Shown piece after piece: positions 47,874 through 56,923 of a DNA stretch of 64,000 bases. The notes beneath the pieces were generated by a model that saw only the letters and a program-made list of their open reading frames with translations, was not told the DNA's origin and searched no databases. Both the position numbers and the translations under genes were made by a program. This stretch comes from an uncultured Candidatus Saccharibacteria bacterium (GTDB lineage: Bacteria > Patescibacteriota > Saccharimonadia > Saccharimonadales > Saccharimonadaceae). The stretch lies in NCBI GenBank assembly GCA_937935245.1, contig CALGXX010000011.1, forward strand, positions 41,472 through 105,471. Direction: 5' to 3'. The first letter of the stretch is position 1. Every line of letters starts with the position of its first letter.

Positions 47874-50387
47874 ATGAAAGTTAGCTTAAATCTTATAAAA
47901 CAATTGATTAATTTTGAGTTGTCGCCAGTTGATGAGCTGGTGTCGCGTGTCAATCAGCAGCTTGGTGGTGTCGAGGAAGTGATTGACCTGAAAGCCAAAT
48001 ATGGTGGCGCGCGCATTGTGCGAGTTGTTGAGTGTGAAAAGCACCCGAATGCGGATCGTTTGAGTGTGACTAAAATTGACGATGGTGGCATAGCGGACGT
48101 TCCAAGGGATGACAATGATTATGTGCAAGTGGTTTGCGGTGCGCCGAATGTTCATGCTGATATGTGGGCAATTTGGTTGCCGCCAAAAAGCACCGTCCCA
48201 GCAAGTTTTGATGACGCCGAGCCGTTCGTGCTGGATGCGCGACCGCTACGTGGAATCTTAAGCCAGGGTATGCTGGCGGCGGCTGACGAGCTGGCGATTG
48301 GTACGGATCACGAGGGAATTATTGAGATCGATGAGCGTGATATTCCGGCGGGCGTTACACTTCAGGCTGGCGCGAGCTTTGCGGAAGTGTTTGGGCTGGA
48401 TGATTACGTGCTGGAAATTGAAAATAAGATGTTTACACACAGGCCGGATTGTTTTGGGCAACTTGGCGTGGCGCGCGAAATTGCTGGTATTTTTCATCAG
48501 CAGTTCAATAGTCCTGACTGGTATAATGCTATTCAAGAATTCGCAGATAGCGATGGCTTAGAGCTTGAAGTGTTTAATGAAGCCAATGAGCTTGCGCCCG
48601 CATTCTCTGTGATTGCTATAAAAAATGTAGATATTCATCCAAGCCCGTTGTGGTTGCAATGTCAATTAGTTGCAATGGGCGGCAAGCCAATTAACAATAT
48701 TGTTGACACAACGAATTATGTGATGTTTATGACGGCGCAGCCGACTCACGCCTATGATTACGACAAGTTGCGCGGACATAAACTTGGCGTGCGAATGGCA
48801 CGCGATGGCGAGAAAGTTAGTTTGCTTAACGGCAAGGAATATGAATTGACGTCTGGCGATATTGTCATTGCTGATGGCGAGGGTGTGATTGGACTAGCGG
48901 GAATTATGGGCGGCGCTGACACTGAAGTTTCGGCTGAAACGAAGAATGTTGTCCTTGAATGTGCCAATTTTGATATGTACGCGCTACGTCGCACGGCTAT
49001 GCGTCACGGAATTTTCACCGACGCCCTGACTAGGTTTAATAAGGGGCAATCGCCAGCACAAATTGACCCTGTCTTAAAATGGTTAATTGGTATGGTTGGT
49101 GGTGAGCAAGCTAGTCCTATGCTATTTAAGAATCATTCTTCATTGCGACAAGTGTTGGTCGATGGCAAGCACTGGCACGGTGGATTGTTGATTCCTAAAA
49201 GGTTTGTCGAAGAACGTCTGGGTGTTGACTTTGCCGAGAATGAGATTGAGGCACTACTAAAGAACGTTGAATTTATCGTTGACGATGGTAATAAATATGG
49301 CGAAGCTGGCGTGATGGTTTACAGTCCATTTTGGCGAACAGATATTGAGCTTCCTGAGGATATTGTTGAGGAAGTTGGGCGACTGTATGGCTTTGATAGA
49401 TTGCCGCGTCATTTGCCGGAGCGTAGTATTAAATCTGCACCGAAGAATGAGCGTCGTGAATTGAAGCAGAGAATTCGCCAAAGTTTGTCGCGAGCTGGAG
49501 CGAACGAAGTTTTGACATATAGTTTTGTTCATGAGCGAGTTTTGAAAAATTCCGAGCAAGATCCGAGCCATGCGTATCGCTTGAGTAATGCGCTTAGTCC
49601 AGACTTGCAATATTACCGAATTAGCATTTTGCCGAGTTTGCTGGATAAAGTTCACGCCAATATAAAATCTGGACATGATGAATTTATGCTGTTTGAAATT
49701 GGCAAAATTCACGATAAGAAATTAGGATTTAACGATGAGAATTTGCCGATTGAAAAGACTTTCATTGACGGAGTTTATGCGAATAAAAAACCTCAAGTTG
49801 GCGCGCCGTTTTACAAGGTGAGGAAAATTGCTGAAAGATTGATGAAGGATTTGGGCGTTGAGGTTGATTTTGTGAAGATTGCGAAACCTGACGGCGACGT
49901 TCCGGCGCCGTTTGATGCGAAACGCAGCGCTTGGATTGTGGCGAAGAACGGCGACAATTTAGGGATTGTTGGCGAGCTGGTTCCGTCTGCTCGACGCAAC
50001 TTCAAATTGCCAGATTATACCGCGGCGTTTTCTATTGACATTGAAAAATTGCAGGAAAATTTGAGTAAAAATCAGGACTATAATTATCAACCGTTAAGTC
50101 GTTTTCCGTCGACTGCCAGAGACATTTCATTGAAAATGGATTCGAATGTTGATTATGCGAAGGTTTATGCTTGCGCTGAAGAAGTTGCGAAAAAACACGG
50201 TGAGTTACAAATTAGCATAACGCCGATTGCGATATATCAGCCAAAAAATGACGATTCGACAAAAACTGCAACTTTGAATGTAAAGTTTACGAGCGCTGAG
50301 CGGACGCTGGAAGATAAAGACATTGCGCCGATTATTGAGGAGATTGCCGCGATGGCTGCGGAAGAATTCGACGCCGCTCAGGTTTAA
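47874..50387 (+). CDS. pheT: Phenylalanyl-tRNA synthetase beta subunit
   Basis: 837 residues, full length. An N-terminal EMAP-type tRNA-binding domain (VVECEKHPNADRLSV, VVCGAPNV), B3/B4 editing domain (KPINNIVDTTNYVMF), B5, catalytic-like core (GRLYGFDRLPRHLPE) and C-terminal FDX-ACB domain (PSTARDISLKMD) are all present. It completes PheRS with PheS at 40450. TATAAT (47859-47864) ends 9 nt before the ATG. Confidence 0.97.
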   Translation: MKVSLNLIKQLINFELSPVDELVSRVNQQLGGVEEVIDLKAKYGGARIVRVVECEKHPNADRLSVTKIDDGGIADVPRDDNDYVQVVCGAPNVHADMWAIWLPPKSTVPASFDDAEPFVLDARPLRGILSQGMLAAADELAIGTDHEGIIEIDERDIPAGVTLQAGASFAEVFGLDDYVLEIENKMFTHRPDCFGQLGVAREIAGIFHQQFNSPDWYNAIQEFADSDGLELEVFNEANELAPAFSVIAIKNVDIHPSPLWLQCQLVAMGGKPINNIVDTTNYVMFMTAQPTHAYDYDKLRGHKLGVRMARDGEKVSLLNGKEYELTSGDIVIADGEGVIGLAGIMGGADTEVSAETKNVVLECANFDMYALRRTAMRHGIFTDALTRFNKGQSPAQIDPVLKWLIGMVGGEQASPMLFKNHSSLRQVLVDGKHWHGGLLIPKRFVEERLGVDFAENEIEALLKNVEFIVDDGNKYGEAGVMVYSPFWRTDIELPEDIVEEVGRLYGFDRLPRHLPERSIKSAPKNERRELKQRIRQSLSRAGANEVLTYSFVHERVLKNSEQDPSHAYRLSNALSPDLQYYRISILPSLLDKVHANIKSGHDEFMLFEIGKIHDKKLGFNDENLPIEKTFIDGVYANKKPQVGAPFYKVRKIAERLMKDLGVEVDFVKIAKPDGDVPAPFDAKRSAWIVAKNGDNLGIVGELVPSARRNFKLPDYTAAFSIDIEKLQENLSKNQDYNYQPLSRFPSTARDISLKMDSNVDYAKVYACAEEVAKKHGELQISITPIAIYQPKNDDSTKTATLNVKFTSAERTLEDKDIAPIIEEIAAMAAEEFDAAQV

Positions 50388-50445
50388 TGTGATTTGTTGC
50401 GCTTGATAAAAATTGCTATAATTGAAAGGTAAATAAAGGAGGAAT

Positions 50446-51123
50446 ATGGCAACTACAAAAGGCCAGAGAATAGGTATTTGGGTTATTGCCGGCATGATGT
50501 TTTTGGGGACCGTTGGCGGATTTGTCGCTATGATGGTAGCGCCTGGAAATGAAGCCAAAGACCAAGCCGCGCTTAAGAAAGCCCAGGATGAATACACCAA
50601 GGCTACTGACGAGCGAAAAAAGAAGGTAGAGGCTCAGGCTAATGAATTGAGCCAAAAATATTACGGCAAGTTTTCTGAGTTTAGCTCACGAGTTGGTGCG
50701 TTTGAAGCTGGTGATGTTAAAGAGCTTGTTAAGGAAGATTTGGTCGAGGGCGAAGGCGCTGAGGTTAAGGACGACACCAAGTTGGCTGTTTATTACATTG
50801 GTTGGAACGCTAAGGGTGAGATTTTCGATCAATCAATCGCTGACGGCAAATTGAAAGCTCCGCTCAATATGGACGGCCCGGCAAATACCGCGGTTATTCA
50901 GGGCTGGAAAGAGGGTTTGATTGGTATGAAAATTGGCGGCGTGCGTGAATTAACAATCCCGGCCAACAAGGCTTACGGTGACAAAGCTCAGGGCGATAAA
51001 ATTCCTGCAAATTCTCCACTCAAGTTCGTGGTGATGGCTATTGAAAAGCCAGCTGATATTCCAGAGCCAGAAATGCCAGAAGTGATGAAGCAATATTATC
51101 GATCGCGAGGTTTTAATGTCTAA
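50446..51123 (+). CDS. Membrane-anchored FKBP-type prolyl isomerase
   Basis: 225 residues. An N-terminal membrane helix (IGIWVIAGMMFLGTVGGFVA) and a Lys-rich coiled coil are followed by an FKBP domain: LAVYYIGWNAKGEIFDQS, AVIQGWKEGLIGMKIGGVRELTIP and ANKAYGDKAQGDKIPANSPLKF. It helps fold exported proteins at the outer face of the membrane. AGGAGG is its ribosome binding site; the 3' end overlaps trxB by 8 nt. Confidence 0.93.
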   Translation: MATTKGQRIGIWVIAGMMFLGTVGGFVAMMVAPGNEAKDQAALKKAQDEYTKATDERKKKVEAQANELSQKYYGKFSEFSSRVGAFEAGDVKELVKEDLVEGEGAEVKDDTKLAVYYIGWNAKGEIFDQSIADGKLKAPLNMDGPANTAVIQGWKEGLIGMKIGGVRELTIPANKAYGDKAQGDKIPANSPLKFVVMAIEKPADIPEPEMPEVMKQYYRSRGFNV

Positions 51124-52048
51124 AGATGTTGTTATTGTTGGCGCTGGTCCAAGCGCATTAACAGCGGCAATTTACTTGTCGCGCGAAGACGTCGATACGA
51201 CGCTATATGAGCGTGGCGTGGTCGGCGGAATGGCGGCGATTACTGATCAAATTGACAATTATCCTGGATTTGCTGAGGGCGTTACGGGAATGAAATTGGC
51301 ATCTGAATTGCAACAACAGGCGGAGCGATTTGGTGCGAAGATTGAGTATGGTGATGTGACGGAATTGAAGCAAGTTGATGGCGAGTTGGAGCTGACAATT
51401 GACGGTCAATCTGTCCGCGCGAAGTCAGTTTTGCTAGCGACTGGCTCGAACCACCGCAAATTAGGCGTTCCGGGCGAAGACGAATTATATGGTCGAGGCG
51501 TACATTACTGTGCGACTTGCGACGGCGCGTTTTATCGTGATAAAAATCTAATCGTTGTCGGTGGCGGAAACTCAGCGGTGCAAGAGGCGATATTTTTGAC
51601 GCGATACGCTAGTCATATTGATCTGCTGGTGCGTAGTAAATTGCGCGCTAGCGATGTCTTGCAAAAAGATTTGCAGAAATATGTCGATGATGGAAAAATT
51701 ACCGTTCACATCGGTGCAACGACTGATGAAATTATTGTCAAAGACGATAAGTTTTACGGCGTTAAATCGACCCAAAACGGCGAGCAGAAAGAGTTTACTG
51801 CCGATGGGTTATTCGTGTTTATCGGGCTAATTCCGAACACACAATTCCTAGCAAATTCGGATGTTGAGTTGGATTTGGGCGGACACATCATTACTGACGA
51901 ACATCTGCACACTAATATTCCTGGCGTTTTTGCTTCTGGCGATGTACGCTCGGGGGCAACTATGCAAATCGCTTCGGCGGTTGGTGAAGGTGCGGTGGCA
52001 GCGCTGCAGATTCGTGAATATTTACAAGAAAAGGCCAGAGAGGAGTAA
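51116..52048 (+). CDS. trxB: Thioredoxin reductase
   Basis: 310 residues. FAD motif VIVGAGPSALTAAIYL, redox CATC (Cys132, Cys135) in GVHYCATCDGAFY, NADPH motif VVGGGNSAVQEAIFL, and the closing GVFASGDVRSGATMQIASAVGEG. It reduces thioredoxin (13953) with NADPH. It overlaps the FKBP gene and runs 3 nt before ppa. Confidence 0.95.
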   Translation: MSKDVVIVGAGPSALTAAIYLSREDVDTTLYERGVVGGMAAITDQIDNYPGFAEGVTGMKLASELQQQAERFGAKIEYGDVTELKQVDGELELTIDGQSVRAKSVLLATGSNHRKLGVPGEDELYGRGVHYCATCDGAFYRDKNLIVVGGGNSAVQEAIFLTRYASHIDLLVRSKLRASDVLQKDLQKYVDDGKITVHIGATTDEIIVKDDKFYGVKSTQNGEQKEFTADGLFVFIGLIPNTQFLANSDVELDLGGHIITDEHLHTNIPGVFASGDVRSGATMQIASAVGEGAVAALQIREYLQEKAREE

Positions 52049-52051
52049 AAA

Positions 52052-52582
52052 ATGGCAGATTTTAATCAAATTTTAACACCTGGTGACGTCGAAAACGGCA
52101 TCGTAAATGTAGTTGTTGAGATTCCACAGGGGTCAAGTCATAAGATTGAGTGGAACCGCGAGCTTGCAGTGATGCAGTTGGATCGTGTTGAGCCAGCTAT
52201 TTTTGCAAAGCCAACAAACTACGGTTTCATTCCACAGACTTTGGATGAAGATGGCGACGAATTGGACGCGCTAATTATCACCGACGAACCGCTGACAACC
52301 GGTATTTTTATGGAAGCAAAAGTTATCGGTGTGTTGGAATTTGTTGACGATAATGAAGTTGACGACAAGGTTATCGTTGTGCCAGCCGACGACCGAAACA
52401 CTGGTAACGCAATCAACTCACTAGAAGACCTACCTTCACAATTGTTGAAGCAAATTGAGCACCACTTCAATCACTACAAGGATTTGAAGAAGCCTGGTTC
52501 AACAGTGGTCAAGGGATTTGGCGACGTAGAAAGAGCAAAGCAAATCATCCGCGAATCAATTACTCGTTGGAACGAAAAATAA
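52052..52582 (+). CDS. ppa: Inorganic pyrophosphatase (family I)
   Basis: 176 residues. Family I motifs include VVEIPQGSSHKIEWN, NYGFIPQTLDEDGDELDALI (the D-x-D-x-x-D metal site) and the closing HHFNHYKDLKKPG. It removes PPi made by the synthetases and ligases of this region. GGAG precedes the ATG. The 42 bp to the convergent rel gene show no clear terminator. Confidence 0.96.
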   Translation: MADFNQILTPGDVENGIVNVVVEIPQGSSHKIEWNRELAVMQLDRVEPAIFAKPTNYGFIPQTLDEDGDELDALIITDEPLTTGIFMEAKVIGVLEFVDDNEVDDKVIVVPADDRNTGNAINSLEDLPSQLLKQIEHHFNHYKDLKKPGSTVVKGFGDVERAKQIIRESITRWNEK

Positions 52583-52624
52583 ATCGCGTTTGATTATTGA
52601 TTAAAACCGAGAGACTGGCGAGCG

Positions 52625-54142
52625 TTACTTGTGTCGGAAGAGCGAGGAAACGCCGCCAGTTAATTGTTGTAAGATGCCGTTTGAGCGGGATAATTGTAAG
52701 CGCAATTTATCTTTGGCGTGTGGCGTAATTATGACGTCTCGCCAATCTGGTTTTGGACGAGCGGATTTGCTTGTTAAAACTTCAATTGTGTCGCCGTGCT
52801 GTAATTTGTAATTGAACGGCTTCATTACGCCATTGATCTTAAATCCGCTTGCGCGCGCCGCGATATCGGAGTGAATTCGGTAGGCATAATCCAAGGGAAA
52901 TGCTCCGCGAGGCAAATCATAAATGTCGCCTTTTGGTGAGTACACGAAAATCCTATCAGAAAACAGCTTCATTCGGAATTTGTTGGAGTCGAATCGCTTT
53001 CCTTCGCTAATTAAAGCGGCGGCTTCTTGAAGCTCGCGAATCCACGATAAATCGGCTGGCATAGTTCCGATTTTTCCTTTTTTATAGGCATCGGTCAATT
53101 TTTGCTCATTATAATGGAAGCTGGCGGCCAAACCACGCTCAGCATATTCGTGCATTTCTTTGGTGCGAATCTGGAACTCGACAATTTGCCCGCTCGGAGT
53201 TTGCACGGTTGTATGCAGGCTTTGATAGCCATTCGGCTTTGGATTGGCAACGTAATCTTTTATTCTTTCATACATCGGCTGATACATATCGTGTAAAATC
53301 CCCAGAACCAAATATCCAGTCGATAAATCGTCGACAATTATTCTTAAGGCAATCAAATCATAAATCTTATCGATATCGCCAACTTTGTCCAATTTCTTAA
53401 ACAGACTATAAACGCTCTTAACACGCCCGTCCATCTGGAAAACCAGCTTTTCTGCCTTCAGTCGCGCTTCAACTTCACGGCGAACGTGATCCAATTTTCG
53501 TTGCGATTTCTTCAGTCGACTGTCCATCAAATTTTTGGTTTCCTGGAAAGCTTTCGGCATCAAATATCTAAAACTCAGCTCTTCCAATTGAACGCGAACT
53601 CGCCCCATATTTAAGCGGTCGGCCAGCGGCGCAAAAACTTCAATTGTTTCTCTGGCAATTTTTTTCTGCTTTTCTGGCGTCATAAATTGCAAGGTTCGCA
53701 TATTGTGTAGGCGGTCGGCTAGCTTGATAATTATCACGCGCACATCTTCGCCCACGGCAATCATCAACTTGGTCAAATTGTCCTTCGTGTGTGGCAAATA
53801 ACTATCCAGGTTTCGCATCCCGGCACGAGCTTGTGAAACTTTAGTTACACCATCCACCAGAAACGACACATCGCGTCCAAACAAACTTTCCAAATCGTCC
53901 AAAGTTGCGTCGGTGTCTTCAACTGTGTCGTGCAGAACTCCCGCCACGACCGTATCAATATCCATGCCCCATTCAATTAGAATTCCCGCCACCGCCAATG
54001 GGTGATTAATATACGGTTCGCCACTTTTGCGCTTTTGTCCAGCGTGCTTTTCCGTAGCGTAATCGATTGCGCTCGCTAAAACCAATACTGGCACTTCGTC
54101 GTATTTTTGTTCAGCAATTGACAATAACTCTTCGCGCGTCAT
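52625..54142 (-). CDS. rel: Bifunctional (p)ppGpp synthetase/hydrolase without ACT domain
   Basis: 505 residues from the ATG at 54142. An HD hydrolase half (HAGQKRKSGEPYINHPLAVA, GVLHDTVEDTDA) is followed by a synthetase domain (RVKSVYSLFKKLDKVGDIDKIYD, PKPNGYQSLHTTV) and a TGS domain (RIFVYSPKGDIYDLPRGAF). The protein ends after TGS, so the C-terminal helical, zinc-finger and ACT regions that sense stalled ribosomes are missing; long Rel proteins have over 700 residues. TATAAT (54149-54154, minus) ends 6 nt before the ATG, ruling out the 74-residue extension that would run into gap. Confidence 0.93.
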   Translation of the reverse strand: MTREELLSIAEQKYDEVPVLVLASAIDYATEKHAGQKRKSGEPYINHPLAVAGILIEWGMDIDTVVAGVLHDTVEDTDATLDDLESLFGRDVSFLVDGVTKVSQARAGMRNLDSYLPHTKDNLTKLMIAVGEDVRVIIIKLADRLHNMRTLQFMTPEKQKKIARETIEVFAPLADRLNMGRVRVQLEELSFRYLMPKAFQETKNLMDSRLKKSQRKLDHVRREVEARLKAEKLVFQMDGRVKSVYSLFKKLDKVGDIDKIYDLIALRIIVDDLSTGYLVLGILHDMYQPMYERIKDYVANPKPNGYQSLHTTVQTPSGQIVEFQIRTKEMHEYAERGLAASFHYNEQKLTDAYKKGKIGTMPADLSWIRELQEAAALISEGKRFDSNKFRMKLFSDRIFVYSPKGDIYDLPRGAFPLDYAYRIHSDIAARASGFKINGVMKPFNYKLQHGDTIEVLTSKSARPKPDWRDVIITPHAKDKLRLQLSRSNGILQQLTGGVSSLFRHK

Positions 54143-54212
54143 ATTTATATTATACAACTTTGTAGTATAATTAAGAAAAGCTAAAGCGAAAATATCTAAC
54201 AGGGAGGGCGAT

Positions 54213-55235
54213 ATGGCTGTAACGAGAATAGCAATTAACGGCTTCGGGCGAATCGGGCGCAATGCGTTTAAGATTGCGAACGAGCGAAGCGACTTGGAAA
54301 TTGTCGCGATCAATGATTTGACTGACACGAAAACTTTGGCGTATTTGTTGAAGCATGATAGCAATTACGGCGAGTACGGACGTCAAGTTGATTTTACGGA
54401 AAACGAGCTGATTATTGAGGGCAAGTCGGTTAAGGTGCTGGCTGAGAAAGATCCAGAAAATCTGCCGTGGCGAGATTTGGGAATTGATGTGGTGATTGAA
54501 TCGACAGGATTTTTCACTGATAAAGATGGTGCGGGTAAGCACTTAACGGCTGGCGCAAAGCGTGTGGTTATCAGTGGTCCGACGAAGTCTGAGGGAGTCG
54601 ATACGATCGTTCTGGGAACTAACGATGACAAGGTGAAAAACGCGACGCCAATCGTGTCCAATGCTAGTTGTACGACCAATTCTTTGGGTGCGGTTATGGC
54701 GATTTTGGACGCGGAGTTTGGTGTTGAAAAGTCAATGCTAACGACGGTGCATAGTTATACGGCTAGTCAAAAGCTTCAGGATGCGCCATCCAAGGATCTT
54801 AGAGAAGGTCGCAACGCCGCCGAAAACATTGTCCCGACTACGACTGGCGCCGCAATTGCTGTAACTAAAACCTTGCCGCAATTAACCGGAAAATTTGACG
54901 GACTTAGTGTGCGCGTACCGACTCCAGTGGTGTCGCTTAGCGACGTGACGGCGCTTCTGCGACGTGATGTGACTGTCGAGCAGGTAAATGACGCGTTCAA
55001 AAAAGCCGCCCAGAGTAATTTCTATCAAGGCATTTTGGGCGTTTCTGAGGAACCTTTGGTGAGCCGCGACTTCATTGGCAATTCATATTCTGGAATTGTC
55101 GATCTTCCGTTGACGAAGGTAGTTGGTGGTAATCTGATCAAGGTTATGGTCTGGTATGACAATGAATGGGGCTATTCTAATCGCTTGGTCGAGCTGGTAG
55201 CAGATGTTGGATACTATCTTAGACGTAGCGAATAG
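54213..55235 (+). CDS. gap: Glyceraldehyde-3-phosphate dehydrogenase
   Basis: 340 residues. NAD motif INGFGRIGRNAFK, catalytic Cys153 in SNASCTTNSLG, HSYTASQKLQDAP, and the ending WYDNEWGYSNRLVELV. It starts the lower-glycolysis set of this block. Its promoter (TATAAT, 54166-54171) is back to back with that of rel. The leader carries AGGGAGGG, so it belongs to the SD-led class. Confidence 0.97.
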   Translation: MAVTRIAINGFGRIGRNAFKIANERSDLEIVAINDLTDTKTLAYLLKHDSNYGEYGRQVDFTENELIIEGKSVKVLAEKDPENLPWRDLGIDVVIESTGFFTDKDGAGKHLTAGAKRVVISGPTKSEGVDTIVLGTNDDKVKNATPIVSNASCTTNSLGAVMAILDAEFGVEKSMLTTVHSYTASQKLQDAPSKDLREGRNAAENIVPTTTGAAIAVTKTLPQLTGKFDGLSVRVPTPVVSLSDVTALLRRDVTVEQVNDAFKKAAQSNFYQGILGVSEEPLVSRDFIGNSYSGIVDLPLTKVVGGNLIKVMVWYDNEWGYSNRLVELVADVGYYLRRSE

Positions 55236-55254
55236 TTACACATAATTTCCTATG

Positions 55255-55361
55255 AAATAGCCCGCCGAAAACGTGCTCAAACTGAAACTGGATAATTCAA
55301 CCCAGGAGACGCGTAAATTTGCGTCTCAATTCAGATTGAATTAGTTTTCAGCGAGCTATTT
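55255..55361 (-). terminator. Cassette B 3' structured hairpin
   Basis: On the minus strand AAATAGCTCGCTGAAAAC (55361-55344) pairs with GTTTTCGGCGGGCTATTT (55272-55255), 18 pairs with two G-U; the plus strand would have C-A mismatches. Inside, TTGAATT/AATTCAA (55336-55342, 55294-55300) and GAGACGC/GCGTCTC (55306-55312, 55321-55327) continue the fold. The outer core matches cassette A. Confidence 0.8.
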
Positions 55362-55390
55362 TCGTGCGGGCGTTAACGCCCACGCTCATC

Positions 55391-55624
55391 CTACTTGTCG
55401 CTCCTTCCCGCGTGCCACAGGGCAGACGACACGTAGATTAAGAGGACGATCCGATAGCTCTGCAAGAATGACAGAGCCGGAACCACAGTCAAGCCGGAGT
55501 TGTTAAGATCTCCGGTTAATAGAGAGACCGTCCAAGCGACCGTTGAGAACATGACCACTAATAAGATCATGTAGATGATCAACTCCGCGATCAACTCCGC
55601 GACCATCCGCAACAATTCTCTCAT
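55391..55624 (-). CDS. Cassette B: small two-helix membrane protein
   Basis: 77 residues. A first amphipathic and hydrophobic run (LLRMVAELIAELIIYMILLV, extending to about residue 33) and a second hydrophobic segment (SFLQSYRIVLLIYVSSALW) flank a short loop. Not recognised. The ATG at 55624 follows AAAGGAGGTGA, a perfect Shine-Dalgarno. The gene is alone on the minus strand between gap and rpiB. Confidence 0.65.
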   Translation of the reverse strand: MRELLRMVAELIAELIIYMILLVVMFSTVAWTVSLLTGDLNNSGLTVVPALSFLQSYRIVLLIYVSSALWHAGRSDK

Positions 55625-55652
55625 TCTCGTTTCACCTCCTTTCAAAGGTGAA

Positions 55653-55735
55653 GCTCAAAGCTAAAGGGCGACTTTCACCCTAAAACTCTGAGCAAAAGTT
55701 AATATATATATATCATACCAGCCGCGAAATGTCAA
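55653..55735 (-). promoter_or_regulatory. Cassette B promoter and conserved leader element
   Basis: On the minus strand TTGACA (55735-55730), 17-bp spacer, TATATA (55712-55707). The leader holds GCTCA...TGAGC (55693-55653) enclosing AGGGTGAAAGTCGCCCT. The same plan and much of the sequence recur in cassette C, and the promoter block recurs in cassette A. Confidence 0.7.
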
Positions 55736-55823
55736 TACTTTTTGTCAAATAGCTACACTCTACCTCTGATAAAATACCTAACTTTTCCTTGCAAAAATCA
55801 CCGAAAACGCTTATACTAAAATT

Positions 55824-56276
55824 ATGAAAATCTACCTCGGATCTGATCATCGCGGCTTTATGTTGAAGGAAAAAGTTTTTGCTTATTTGGTTAAGAACGG
55901 CTATGACGTTCAAGACGTCGGCGGTGTAGAATTAAATCCTGATGACGATTTTCCGCAATTCGCGCAGGCGGCGGCGTTGAAGGTTATTGGTGATGATAGC
56001 AAAGATCCGCGCGCGATATTAATTTGCGGCGGTGGTCAAGGAATGTGTATGGCAGCGAACCGATTCAAAGGAATTCGTGCCAGTGTGATTTGGGATGCGT
56101 TTGAGGCAAAAATGACACGCCAAGATAACGATTCGAATGTTCTATGTTTGCCGGCGCGAGTTTTGGAAGATAACGAATCGGCGTGGAAAGGAATTGTGGA
56201 AACGTGGCTAAACACTCCTTACGCGAATGCTCCGCGATTTAATAGGCGTAATGCACAATTGGATGAATTGTCATGA
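55824..56276 (+). CDS. rpiB: Ribose-5-phosphate isomerase B
   Basis: 150 residues. RpiB/LacAB signatures: IYLGSDHRGFMLKEKV, CGGGQGMCMAANRFKGIRASV, and NDSNVLCLPARVL. It interconverts ribose and ribulose 5-phosphates. TATACT (55812-55817) ends 6 nt before the ATG: leaderless. Its stop overlaps the start of rpe (ATGA), beginning a four-gene pentose-phosphate operon. Confidence 0.95.
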   Translation: MKIYLGSDHRGFMLKEKVFAYLVKNGYDVQDVGGVELNPDDDFPQFAQAAALKVIGDDSKDPRAILICGGGQGMCMAANRFKGIRASVIWDAFEAKMTRQDNDSNVLCLPARVLEDNESAWKGIVETWLNTPYANAPRFNRRNAQLDELS

Positions 56277-56923
56277 GTAGCTCTGTAATCGCACCAGCAA
56301 TTTTGGCAGAAAATGCCGAACAATACAAAGAGCAGGTTGATAAAATAACGGGTTTTGCTGAGCGTGTGCATATTGACATTTCTGATGGCGAATTTGCTCC
56401 GACATTGACAGTTGGCATTCCTGAATTATGGGCACCGGAAGGTTGGACGATTGATATCCATGCGATGGTTAATGATGTTGCTGAGTATGTTCCGAAGTTG
56501 ATTGCCTTAAGGCCGCATATGATTATTATTCACGCAGAGGCTACTGGTGACGTAAAAACCGCGCTTATGCAGATTCGTCAAGCTGGAATTATGGCGGGGC
56601 TGGCACTATTAAAGCCGACAGTGCCGCGAACGGTTGAGGAATTGATAAAAATAGCAGACCATGTGATGATTTTTAGCGGTGAGCTGGGGCGATTTGGCGG
56701 AACTGCTAGTTTGATGCAACTAGAAAAAATACGACTCATCAAAGCTATTAATCCTAGTGTTGAAATCGGCTGGGATGGCGGAGTGGCGGTAGATAATGCG
56801 TACAGTTTGGTTCAGGGCGGCGTTAACGTTCTGAATGTTGGCGGCGTTATTCAGAAATCGTCAGATCCGCGCACTATTTTCTCCAGATTGCAACAGGAGA
56901 TTAATAAAACGAGCGTGCTTTAA
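56273..56923 (+). CDS. rpe: Ribulose-phosphate 3-epimerase-like protein
   Basis: 216 residues, TIM barrel. VHIDISDGEFAPTLTVG corresponds to the Rpe metal-site segment (usually V-D-V-M-D-G-H-F-V-P), then MIIIHAEAT, GLALLKPTVP and IGWDGGVAVDNA. The variant active-site segment (ISDGEF) makes exact substrate slightly uncertain, but position between rpiB and transketolase supports Rpe. Confidence 0.85.
   Translation: MSSSVIAPAILAENAEQYKEQVDKITGFAERVHIDISDGEFAPTLTVGIPELWAPEGWTIDIHAMVNDVAEYVPKLIALRPHMIIIHAEATGDVKTALMQIRQAGIMAGLALLKPTVPRTVEELIKIADHVMIFSGELGRFGGTASLMQLEKIRLIKAINPSVEIGWDGGVAVDNAYSLVQGGVNVLNVGGVIQKSSDPRTIFSRLQQEINKTSVL

Noticed and set aside
52625..54364. 579-residue version of Rel extending into gap
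   Set aside because: The extra 74 residues overlap the divergent gap gene and lie upstream of the rel -10 box.
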